Positions 1-5,867 of a DNA stretch of 9,316 bases are shown here, one piece after another. Each line of letters starts with the position of its first letter. Positions within the stretch are counted from its first letter, which is position 1. Location: the NCBI GenBank assembly GCA_007131435.1, contig SLQM01000007.1, forward strand, positions 1 through 9,316, written 5' to 3'. This DNA is from Syntrophomonadaceae bacterium (lineage in GTDB: Bacteria > Bacillota > Dethiobacteria > DTU022). The position numbers and the translations under genes were made by a program. Under the pieces are notes generated by a model. The model was not told the origin of the DNA and did no database searches. It saw only the letters and a program-made list of their open reading frames with translations.

Positions 1-215
1 GTAAATACACTTATGGTGATTTAAACAGGGACGGTTATATAGATATTCATGATGTTATCCTGGTGATGAGGCATGTTTTAAGTTTGTCAGCGCTACCAGA
101 AGATATGCTGCAATATGCAGATGTAAATGGTGACGGGGATATTAATGTCATTGATGTGACTATGATTATGCGCAGAAGCCTTGGTTTGATAAATAGCTTT
201 CCACGCTCTCAGTAA
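1..215 (+). CDS. C-terminal end of a dockerin type I domain protein (partial)
   Basis: The reading frame is open from the left edge (first full codon at 3) to TAA at 213-215, giving the last 70 residues of a protein whose beginning lies outside the window. They form a dockerin type I module with two duplicated calcium-binding loops, GDLNRDGYIDIHDV and ADVNGDGDINVIDV. Each has the D-x-N-x-D-G-x-I-x-x-x-D pattern and is followed by a helix (VILVMRHVLSL and VTMIMRRSLGLI). Dockerins bind cohesin domains and anchor extracellular enzymes or surface proteins to a scaffold, so the full protein is probably secreted. Both loops keep all calcium ligands, so the module looks functional. The catalytic or binding part of the protein is not visible, so its role beyond cohesin docking is unknown. 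No clear terminator hairpin follows the stop. Confidence 0.85.
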   Translation, partial: KYTYGDLNRDGYIDIHDVILVMRHVLSLSALPEDMLQYADVNGDGDINVIDVTMIMRRSLGLINSFPRSQ

Positions 216-313
216 GCCACTGATGATTAGAAGTCTCATAACTAATTCGCCTCGCTTAAATTATTGTAAATCAGCTTGATAAACTTTCATTTCAGCTAGT
301 TGCCTGTCCGGTA

Positions 314-535
314 TCACTTAGCTGTATCGATCATGGCCTGCAGGTTTTCAGCTTTTACATTTACCGGTATATCGCACCCTGAACTGACTATTAATCCTCC
401 GCTGGAACCTGCTTTATCAATAAGGTGTTTCACGTAAGCTCTTACTTCTTCAGGTTGTCCAATAGACAGAAGAGATGCGTTTATATCTTCTTTATCCAAG
501 TTTATTCATTTCATCCACTGTCTTTATTTTGACAT
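314..535 (-). pseudogene. Remnant of a URO-D family (corrinoid/methyltransferase type) protein
   Basis: Only the C-terminal ~60 residues are recognisable (frame open 499 to 314). They contain INASLLSIGQPEEVRAYVK and GGLIVSSGCDIPVNVK followed by ENLQAMIDTAK, the typical end of uroporphyrinogen decarboxylase-family proteins, including the MtaA/CmuA-like methyltransferases common in anaerobes (usually ~340 residues or more). Upstream on the same strand is a good Shine-Dalgarno (AAAGGAG, about 543-549) and an ATG at 535-533, but that frame stops after three codons (ATG TCA AAA TAA). A second frame encodes TVDEMNKLG, then stops at the junction with the surviving C-terminus. An in-frame TGA lies just before the TTG at 499. 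The pattern fits a large internal deletion plus frameshift that left the 5' signal and the 3' end. A functional 61-residue peptide from the TTG is possible but unlikely, because the catalytic barrel is absent. Confidence 0.7.
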
Positions 536-610
536 AATTAATACTCCTTTCTGTTTATTGATTTAACTATTGATATGGTAATATGATATTTACTTAATTA
601 CGCCTGACAA

Positions 611-667
611 AAGTAAGGTTTTGTTATACTGCTTATTAAGTAAGTTCCAACCTTACTTAAGTAAGGT
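611..667. promoter_or_regulatory. Operator cluster with a perfect 18-bp palindrome
   Basis: ACCTTACTTAAGTAAGGT at 650-667 is a perfect 18-base palindrome. The half-site AAGTAAGGT recurs exactly at 611-619, and a degenerate dyad CTTATTAAGTAAG lies at 632-644. A further TTACTTAA half-site is at 590-597. Repeated dyads of this size and symmetry are typical of dimeric helix-turn-helix repressor operators. The sites bracket the minus-strand promoter candidate at 623-650, where a bound repressor would block RNA polymerase. The regulator is not identified; the different palindrome next to the TetR-type gene at 4697 suggests it is not that protein. Confidence 0.55.
623..650 (-). promoter_or_regulatory. 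Candidate sigma-A promoter for the URO-D remnant
   Basis: On the minus strand a -35-like TTGGAA (650-645) is followed after 16 bases by a -10-like TATAAC (628-623). It lies about 90 bases upstream of the ATG at 535 and is embedded in the AAGTAAGGT operator cluster, so it is probably repressor-controlled. An alternative -35 TTGACA at 672-667 has no good -10 at the right distance. Confidence 0.35.
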
Positions 668-821
668 GTCAATTCAGCTGTTTTATTTCTTAACAACATT
701 TAGACAAATATAATCCAGGGATTACATGAAAAAACTAACGGCCAGGTGGATTGCCCGTATGAAGAATTTAATCAGCTTTAAGAATCTAATTATGCTTAAC
801 AAAACTTATGGAACTAAAAAT

Positions 822-849
822 TTGTCAAAATGAAGCTGCATGATATACT
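822..849 (+). promoter_or_regulatory. Candidate sigma-A promoter
   Basis: TTGTCA (822-827) and TATACT (844-849) are separated by 16 bases, close to the housekeeping consensus. Transcription would begin near 856, just ahead of the small exported-protein fragment at 882. It could also supply the penicillin-binding protein gene, since no terminator is visible between them. Confidence 0.45.
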
Positions 850-881
850 TAAAAATATAGCTTCAGGCTATAAACTTTCAG

Positions 882-1085
882 GTGAGGATGTGCCGGGCCA
901 TGTTCTGCAAAATAATAAGAATAACCGGACTTACCATCATATGCCTGCTCTTGTTATGCAAGATTGGCTTGAATCATCAACAGTCGGAAAAAATATACTT
1001 CATATCTAAGGCAGAGGCATCAGGGGCACAAACCCTTGGAGGATTGAACATTGGGGACAGGGTGGTTGATAAATCTTGGCAGTAG
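882..1085 (+). pseudogene. Truncated exported-protein remnant
   Basis: A frame of 67 codons (GTG at 882, or ATG at 888 or 900) with a hydrophobic segment near its start (IRITGLTIICLLLLCKIGL), a possible signal-peptide or membrane anchor, and AEA as a possible cleavage site further on. It then reads AQTLGGLNIGDRVVDKSWQ and stops. From memory, the GLNIGDRVVD-x-SW stretch resembles the mature N-terminus of larger secreted Firmicute proteins of the DUF6273-associated type, in which the Trp is followed by a long conserved domain. Here that domain is missing and the gene ends 44 bases before the next start. I read it as the N-terminal stump of a deleted gene. The ribosome site is ambiguous: AGGTGAGG (880-887) overlaps the first starts and is 12 bases from ATG 900. 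A genuine small membrane peptide is the alternative. Confidence 0.5.
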
Positions 1086-1114
1086 GAGTATAACCTTTTT
1101 AATGAGTGATTATC

Positions 1115-1132
1115 AGGGAGGTTGCTGAGTTG
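1115..1132 (+). promoter_or_regulatory. Ribosome binding site fixing a TTG start for the PBP gene
   Basis: AGGGAGG at 1115-1121 is followed after 8 bases by TTG at 1130-1132, an ideal arrangement. The in-frame GTG at 1106 lies upstream of this site; its nearest AGGAG (about 1084-1088) is some 17 bases away, too far. TTG 1130 is therefore preferred. Confidence 0.7.
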
Positions 1133-3316
1133 GCAGGCAGATCTGATAGCAGTAATCATCGGGATGATAATATTTTAAGGGTTATTGAAGAAAACCAGCA
1201 TCTTTTATCAAGGAAACCTATAAAGCCCTATCGTTTTTCAACTCCCTTTAAGTGGTTAATCATTTCTTTTTTAGTTTTTCTCTTAGTAGCATTAAGCGCT
1301 TTAGCTGCTATTATTATAGACTATGTTAATACAAGCCCACCCTTAGATCCTGCCCGCCTTGCTGTAGTAGAAACCTCATACATCTATGATAGCAATGGTA
1401 ATGAGGTAGCAGAACTGCATGCCGAGCAGCATCGTATTGCCGTAAACCTGGAGCAAGTGCCTTTACATCTGGCCCAGGCTTTTATTGCTGTAGAAGATGA
1501 AAGATTTTTCAGGCACCGGGGCTTTGATGTAATAGCCAGTGTGCGGGCTGCATATTCAAATCATCTTGCCGGCAATATTGTGCAGGGGGGCAGCACCATA
1601 ACTCAACAACTAGCCAAGAATGCTTTTCTGGTAAGTGAGACTACATACAAGAGAAAAGTGCAAGAGATTATTCTTTCCCTGGAGTTAGAAAAAAATTACA
1701 GCAAGGAAGAAATCCTGGAAATGTACCTGAACAGGATCTATTTTGGCAACGGCGCATATGGAGTTGAAGCCGCTGCGCAGCTTTATTTTAATAAAACTGT
1801 TAACGATTTGACAATAGCGGAAGCAGCCATGCTTGCCGGAATAACCCGTTCACCGAATTTCTATAACCCCTTCAGCAATTTAGAAGAAGCAGAAAGGCGA
1901 ATGCGAACAGTGCTCTCCAGTATGAAGAGGCTTCAATATATAAGCTCAGCAGAGTATAATGAGGCGGTAAATAAAAAAATAAATTATGCAGATCTCCCCG
2001 ATACAGAATATCCATACCCCTTTTTCCTCGATTACGTTATTCACCATGAACTGATTGATGTGTTGATTAACATGCCCCGGATTAATTCGCAAGAAGAAGC
2101 TTACAGGGCCATCTATACAGGAGGATTAAGAGTCTATACCACCCTGGAGCCGGAGCTTCAGAGCTTTGTTGAGGATACTATGAAAAGGGAAGATTTATAC
2201 CCGGTCACTTACTACATAGACATGGATCAAGCAAGAGCAGCTGTAGCATCAGTTCCGACAGGTAGAAATCTTAGCCGGGGGCAGCTGCTGGAGATCAGCG
2301 ATGCTGAAAATGGCATTGCGCAACCCCAGGCTGCTTTTGTTCTTGCCGATCCATCCACGGGTCGGATCAGGGCTCTTGGCGGAAGCAGGGAATATAGAAA
2401 AAATGTTGATGAGCTTTTGCGCTTTACCACTTTAAGGTCGCCCGGTTCGGCAATTAAGCCGGTTATTACATATGGCCCTGCTTTAGATGTGGGAACGCTT
2501 TCAGGGGCCGGTTCCACCCTTAATGATTCACCATTTACAGGACCGCGGAATTGGAAACCGAAAAATTTTGATAACCGTTTCAGAGGGATGGTTCCACTTA
2601 GGGAGGCTCTTTATTATTCGCTAAATGTGCCTGCTGTCAGGGCTTTTCAGGACCTGGGGCCAAGGGTTGGGGTAAACTATGCCCAGAGAATGGGCATTAC
2701 TTCAATTCACCCCAGTGAAATTGATAATTTAAGCCTTACCCTGGGCGGCTTTACTTACGGGGTCAGTGCAATTGACATGACCCAGGCCTATTCTGTATTT
2801 GCCAATAACGGGTTAAGAATAGATTTACATACTATAGAGAAGATAGTAGATAGCAGTGGCGAGATTATCTATGAATATAGAAGGAAACCCAAGCGGGTAT
2901 TGAGCGCCCAGGCTTCCTTTATTATTAATGATATATTGCAGGATTTTGTTCGCAAATACCTTGGAAGGGCCCTCCAGATAGACAGACCGGTTGCTGCGAA
3001 AACTGGCACATCAGAATACTGGAACGATGTTTACCTTGTAGCTTACACGCCCAACCTGGTGGGAACATTATGGATGGGCTTTGATGAGCCGAAACTGGGC
3101 AGCATCAAGCAGGGATGGCGATACTCCACAGTTTTTATGCGCGAGCTTTTTGTTGAGGTTTTTAAAGATCTCGAAAAAGCAGACTTTCACCGGCCTGAAG
3201 GAATTATCAGGGCAGAAGCGTGCACCATAACCGGCCGCCGGCCTACACTGGAAAGCAGGCTGGCGGGAACTGTACGCACTGATTATTTTATTGTTGACCG
3301 CTTTTCAGATGACTAA
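1130..3316 (+). CDS. Class A penicillin-binding protein (bifunctional glycosyltransferase/transpeptidase)
   Basis: Membrane enzyme that polymerises lipid II into glycan strands and cross-links the stem peptides outside the membrane. Residues are numbered from TTG 1130 (728 residues; the frame is open 8 codons further to GTG 1106). A basic cytoplasmic tail is followed by one membrane segment (about 41-65). The GT51 glycosyltransferase domain has EDERFFRHRG (catalytic Glu122), GGSTITQQLAKN (153-164), RKVQEIILSLELE, then EILEMYLNRIYFGNGAYG, and AEAAMLAGITRSPN. The transpeptidase domain carries all three motifs: SAIK (nucleophile Ser440, Lys443), SLN (497-499) and KTGT (624-627). There is no long C-terminal extension, as in shorter PBP1A/PbpF-type proteins. 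All catalytic residues are present, so the enzyme should be active. It is unrelated in function to the acyl-CoA genes, and its stop lies 5 bases from that of the opposing dehydrogenase, leaving no room for a terminator between them. Confidence 0.95.
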   Translation: MAGRSDSSNHRDDNILRVIEENQHLLSRKPIKPYRFSTPFKWLIISFLVFLLVALSALAAIIIDYVNTSPPLDPARLAVVETSYIYDSNGNEVAELHAEQHRIAVNLEQVPLHLAQAFIAVEDERFFRHRGFDVIASVRAAYSNHLAGNIVQGGSTITQQLAKNAFLVSETTYKRKVQEIILSLELEKNYSKEEILEMYLNRIYFGNGAYGVEAAAQLYFNKTVNDLTIAEAAMLAGITRSPNFYNPFSNLEEAERRMRTVLSSMKRLQYISSAEYNEAVNKKINYADLPDTEYPYPFFLDYVIHHELIDVLINMPRINSQEEAYRAIYTGGLRVYTTLEPELQSFVEDTMKREDLYPVTYYIDMDQARAAVASVPTGRNLSRGQLLEISDAENGIAQPQAAFVLADPSTGRIRALGGSREYRKNVDELLRFTTLRSPGSAIKPVITYGPALDVGTLSGAGSTLNDSPFTGPRNWKPKNFDNRFRGMVPLREALYYSLNVPAVRAFQDLGPRVGVNYAQRMGITSIHPSEIDNLSLTLGGFTYGVSAIDMTQAYSVFANNGLRIDLHTIEKIVDSSGEIIYEYRRKPKRVLSAQASFIINDILQDFVRKYLGRALQIDRPVAAKTGTSEYWNDVYLVAYTPNLVGTLWMGFDEPKLGSIKQGWRYSTVFMRELFVEVFKDLEKADFHRPEGIIRAEACTITGRRPTLESRLAGTVRTDYFIVDRFSDD

Positions 3317-3321
3317 GTATG

Positions 3322-4500
3322 TTACTTACCATGAGCCTGTAAAGCCCTTGATATAACCAGGCGTTGAATTTCCGCTGTTCCTTCCCAAATTTGATATATT
3401 TTCGCGTCACGGGCCCATTTTTCAACCGGGTATTCCCGCATGTAACCGTAGCCACCTAAGATCTGTATGGCATCAATTGTTGTTTCCATGGCAACGTCAC
3501 CGGCAAACAGCTTAGCCATACTGCCTTCAGCGCGCTGAAACTGGATTCCTTCATTTGCCATCCAACCGGCCCGCCACACCAGGAGCCGGGCTGCGTCAAT
3601 CCTGGTTGACATGTCAGCTAATTTGAAGCCGACTCCTTCGTGTAATATGATTGGCTTTTTGAACTGGACCCTTTCAGTGCTGTACTGCAGGGCATACTCG
3701 TAAGCTGCGCGGGCAATACCCACGGCTATAGCGCCAACACCAGGGCGTGAATGTTCCAACATGGCCATTGCACCAAAAGCTCCAGCTGTAGAGCCCGGCT
3801 CTCCCGGTTCTCCTCCAAGGCGATTAACTTTAGGAACACGGCAGTCTGTAAGAACAACTTCTGAGGTATGAGAGGCACGCACTCCCATTTTCTTTTCCTT
3901 TTTGCCCATGCTTAATCCGGGAGTGTCCTTTTCTACTATGAAACAGGCCAGGCCTGCCCACCCCAGGCTTTTATCCGTTGTGGCAAACACTACGTGCAGA
4001 TCGGCTATGCCCCCGTTGGTTATAAAACACTTAGTGCCGTTCAGGACATATTCGTCACCATCAAGAACCGCAGTTGTTGATATATTAGATACATCTGACC
4101 CTGCTTCCGGTTCGGTTAGGCACATTGCACCAAGGCGAACATCATCGGGGTCACAGAAACGGCCAATATATTTTTTCTTTTGTTCTTCAGTTCCCATGAC
4201 CATGATAGCTGTTGCCGCAAGCCCTGAACTGAGAATGGCTGTTCCTATGCCTGCGCAGCCCCAGCCAAGCTCTTCCGCCACAATAAAGTGTGTTATTTGA
4301 TCTGTAATTCCGCCTCCCCCGTATTCTTCTGGAAATCCAAAATGGGTCAACCCCAATTTAGCCGCTTTCCTTACAATGTCCCATGGATATTCCTCTAATT
4401 CATCGTATTCTTCTGCTCGTGGACGGATCTCCTTTTCAGCAAACTCATGAACCATTTTTTGCATTGCCTGCTGCTCTTCATTAAGCGAAAAATCAGCCAT
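3322..4500 (-). CDS. Acyl-CoA dehydrogenase, MCAD/SCAD type
   Basis: FAD-dependent cytoplasmic enzyme that introduces the alpha,beta double bond into an acyl-CoA and passes electrons to electron-transfer flavoprotein. It is 392 residues from ATG 4500, the usual family length. The N-terminal helical domain is followed by CLTEPEAGSDV (FAD/substrate signature, about 128-137) and then by a C-terminal helical domain with ERVQFKKPI and QILGGYGYMREYPVEKWAR. The catalytic base is Glu373 in QIWEGTAEIQR, the position used in medium- and short-chain enzymes. The frame extends 11 codons upstream to ATG 4533, but AGGAGG at 4515-4510 sits 9 bases before ATG 4500, which also gives the expected N-terminus ADFSLNEEQQ. 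The gene is divergent from the TetR-type regulator, and the shared region holds an operator candidate, so the two are probably co-regulated. Substrate chain length cannot be fixed from sequence. Confidence 0.95.
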   Translation of the reverse strand: MADFSLNEEQQAMQKMVHEFAEKEIRPRAEEYDELEEYPWDIVRKAAKLGLTHFGFPEEYGGGGITDQITHFIVAEELGWGCAGIGTAILSSGLAATAIMVMGTEEQKKKYIGRFCDPDDVRLGAMCLTEPEAGSDVSNISTTAVLDGDEYVLNGTKCFITNGGIADLHVVFATTDKSLGWAGLACFIVEKDTPGLSMGKKEKKMGVRASHTSEVVLTDCRVPKVNRLGGEPGEPGSTAGAFGAMAMLEHSRPGVGAIAVGIARAAYEYALQYSTERVQFKKPIILHEGVGFKLADMSTRIDAARLLVWRAGWMANEGIQFQRAEGSMAKLFAGDVAMETTIDAIQILGGYGYMREYPVEKWARDAKIYQIWEGTAEIQRLVISRALQAHGK

Positions 4501-4515
4501 AGTATATCTCCTCCT
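4501..4515 (-). promoter_or_regulatory. Ribosome binding site fixing the ATG 4500 start
   Basis: On the minus strand AGGAGG (4515-4510) precedes ATG (4500-4498) by 9 bases. It lies inside the 11-codon N-terminal extension that would result from ATG 4533, so that longer start is unlikely. Confidence 0.75.
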
Positions 4516-4543
4516 GACGGTATGGATAGGCATATTTATTCGT

Positions 4544-4610
4544 CAAAATTCTATTAATTCCTGCTATATAAAATAATTCCAAAAATATATAAATTGAGGC
4601 AGGAATTTTG
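4544..4610. repeat. Nested inverted repeats in the divergent intergenic region
   Basis: AATTCCTGC (4556-4564) pairs exactly with GCAGGAATT (4599-4607), and CAAAATTC (4544-4551) pairs exactly with GAATTTTG (4603-4610). The two left arms compete for overlapping right arms. In effect the left side is CAAAATTCCTGC interrupted by 9 bases. The structure lies in the probable 5' leader of the minus-strand dehydrogenase and could be a leader hairpin or an extra operator. AT-rich sequence makes a chance origin possible. Confidence 0.3.
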
Positions 4611-4633
4611 AAGGCTTTATAGAATAGGGCACA

Positions 4634-4651
4634 TTATACTGATCGGTATAA
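4634..4651. promoter_or_regulatory. Candidate operator between the divergent dehydrogenase and TetR-type regulator
   Basis: TTATACTGATCGGTATAA is an 18-base inverted repeat with one mismatched pair (TTATACTGA against TTATACCGA). It lies 46 bases upstream of the regulator's TTG start and about 130 bases upstream of the dehydrogenase start. It overlaps -10-like boxes on both strands: TATAAT on the minus strand (4638-4633) and TATACT on the plus strand (4635-4640), though neither has a convincing -35. TetR-family repressors typically bind such dyads beside their own gene, so repression of both divergent genes is the likely function. Confidence 0.6.
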
Positions 4652-4696
4652 AGATTAAAATAAAAATACTGAGAAGTTTGAAAGGAAGGATCATAT

Positions 4697-5737
4697 TTGA
4701 ATGAAGGTATCTTCGATAAACACATAAAGGGCACTCTTGCAGCAGAAGAAAAACGCAAGCAGCAGATTTTAGATACAGCTGCCCTTGTTTTTGCCCGCCT
4801 GGGTTATGCTGCTACAATAGATCAAATTGCAGAAGAAATGGGAGTAACAAAGGGCCATATTTATTATTATTTTAACAGTAAACAGGATATTTTGTTTCAG
4901 ATATTCCGCCAGGCAATGAGCTATTTTTTGGCAGAGATAGCAGCAGTCAACACTCCCGATTTGCCTCCGGATTATAGATTAAAAGCAATATTTAAAAAGC
5001 ATATTATGGCAATATGTGAAAACAGGGCAATTATGACTGTTTTTATGGATCTCAGACGTGACCTGCTGCCGGATAACTGGCGTGAAATTGCGGCAAGCCG
5101 CAACCGGTATGAGAACTTGCTGCAGGATTTAATCCGTGAAGGGATGGAAAAAGGCTATTTCACTGCAATAAATGAAAAAATTGTCTCTTATACACTGCTT
5201 GGATCAATTAACTGGGTTTATGTATGGTTCCATGAAAATGGAGAACTGCGGTCAGAAGAAGTAGCGGATATCATGGCAGAATATTTATTGCGCGGCATAA
5301 AGAAATGGCCCGAGCTTGATATTGCAAAAACTGGAAAAACAATCACTGAATTAAGCATCGGAGAAGAAGCATCTTTTAGTAAATCATTTACTGAAAAAGA
5401 CCTCCATAATTATTCCGGTATTTCAGGTGATTATCTAACCATTGATAATGATGCGCAGAAAGTAATTGATAACGGCATCATATCTTCATTGATCTTCACT
5501 GTTATTAAAATGATTCTGCCTGGCCCTGGCAGTATAGTCGTAGAAACGACCTTCCGCCACCATGAACAGGTAAATGTTGGTGATGCGGTTACAGCTAAAG
5601 TGAAGATAGCAAAAATTAATTTACAGAAAAACATGGTTGAAATGGAATTAAGCTGGTTTAACCAGGGGAATAAGGTGGCAGAAGGCTTTGCGTTAGTGCA
5701 GCCCCCGGTAAAAAAACTTAAAACCGGGAATTTATAA
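4697..5737 (+). CDS. TetR-family regulator fused to a MaoC-like hotdog domain
   Basis: 346 residues, against about 200 for a usual TetR protein. TTG start with GGAAGGA (4684-4690) 6 bases upstream. Residues ~20-65 are the TetR DNA-binding domain (RKQQILDTAALVFARLGY, then the helix-turn-helix with DQIAEEMGVTKGHIYYYF). Residues ~80-200 are a complete TetR ligand domain; LLGSINWVYVWF and RSEEVADIMAEYLL recall the acyl-CoA-responsive FadR/KstR2 group. Residues ~211-340 add a MaoC/PhaJ-type hotdog fold beginning GKTITELSIGEEASFSK. Against the hydratase encoded at 8699-9157, the first 35 aligned residues share 19 identities. The catalytic D-x4-H of hydratases is here Asp245 then Asp250 (GDYLTID), so the His is lost, and the loop after it is about 9 residues shorter. 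Inference: a catalytically dead domain that senses acyl-, enoyl- or hydroxyacyl-CoA and controls this locus. The frame is continuous, so an accidental read-through of two genes is unlikely. Confidence 0.88.
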   Translation: MNEGIFDKHIKGTLAAEEKRKQQILDTAALVFARLGYAATIDQIAEEMGVTKGHIYYYFNSKQDILFQIFRQAMSYFLAEIAAVNTPDLPPDYRLKAIFKKHIMAICENRAIMTVFMDLRRDLLPDNWREIAASRNRYENLLQDLIREGMEKGYFTAINEKIVSYTLLGSINWVYVWFHENGELRSEEVADIMAEYLLRGIKKWPELDIAKTGKTITELSIGEEASFSKSFTEKDLHNYSGISGDYLTIDNDAQKVIDNGIISSLIFTVIKMILPGPGSIVVETTFRHHEQVNVGDAVTAKVKIAKINLQKNMVEMELSWFNQGNKVAEGFALVQPPVKKLKTGNL

Positions 5738-5867
5738 GATCATATTTGAGCTGTTCCAGCTTCATCCTGAAACACTGGAGGGTGGCCTTTAATTACCTGG
5801 CAGGCGTGCTTAAATTATAAAGGCTCATCCTATAAAAAATAAAATTTGGACAGGAGGAGTATAAGCT

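Larger units (their letters stand above)
536..881. other. Gene-free AT-rich regulatory region
   Basis: About 345 bases without a supportable gene, lying between the URO-D remnant (minus strand) and the small exported-protein fragment (plus strand). It holds a cluster of TTACTTAA/AAGTAAGG-type sites (590-667), a minus-strand promoter candidate (623-650) and a plus-strand promoter candidate (822-849). A 35-codon ATG frame at 726-833 has a weak ribosome site and no recognisable content. No tRNA-like or strong terminator-like structure was seen. Confidence 0.6.

Noticed and set aside
667..672. Minus-strand TTGACA as a -35 box
   Set aside because: A perfect -35 hexamer, but 17 bases on there is TGGAAC, not a usable -10; it is also adjacent to the palindrome and may be coincidental.
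726..833. 35-codon ATG frame beginning MKKLTARWIARMKN
   Set aside because: Weak ribosome site, no recognisable motif, and its end overlaps the promoter candidate at 822-849; not enough to call a gene.
3902..4300. 132-codon plus-strand frame inside the minus-strand dehydrogenase
   Set aside because: Antisense shadow; the minus-strand frame carries the dehydrogenase signatures.
5738..5867. Possible promoter or terminator between the regulator and the second dehydrogenase
   Set aside because: CCAG...CTGG at about 5758-5780 gives only a 4-bp stem, and the TATAAA near 5815 has a poor -35; neither is convincing.
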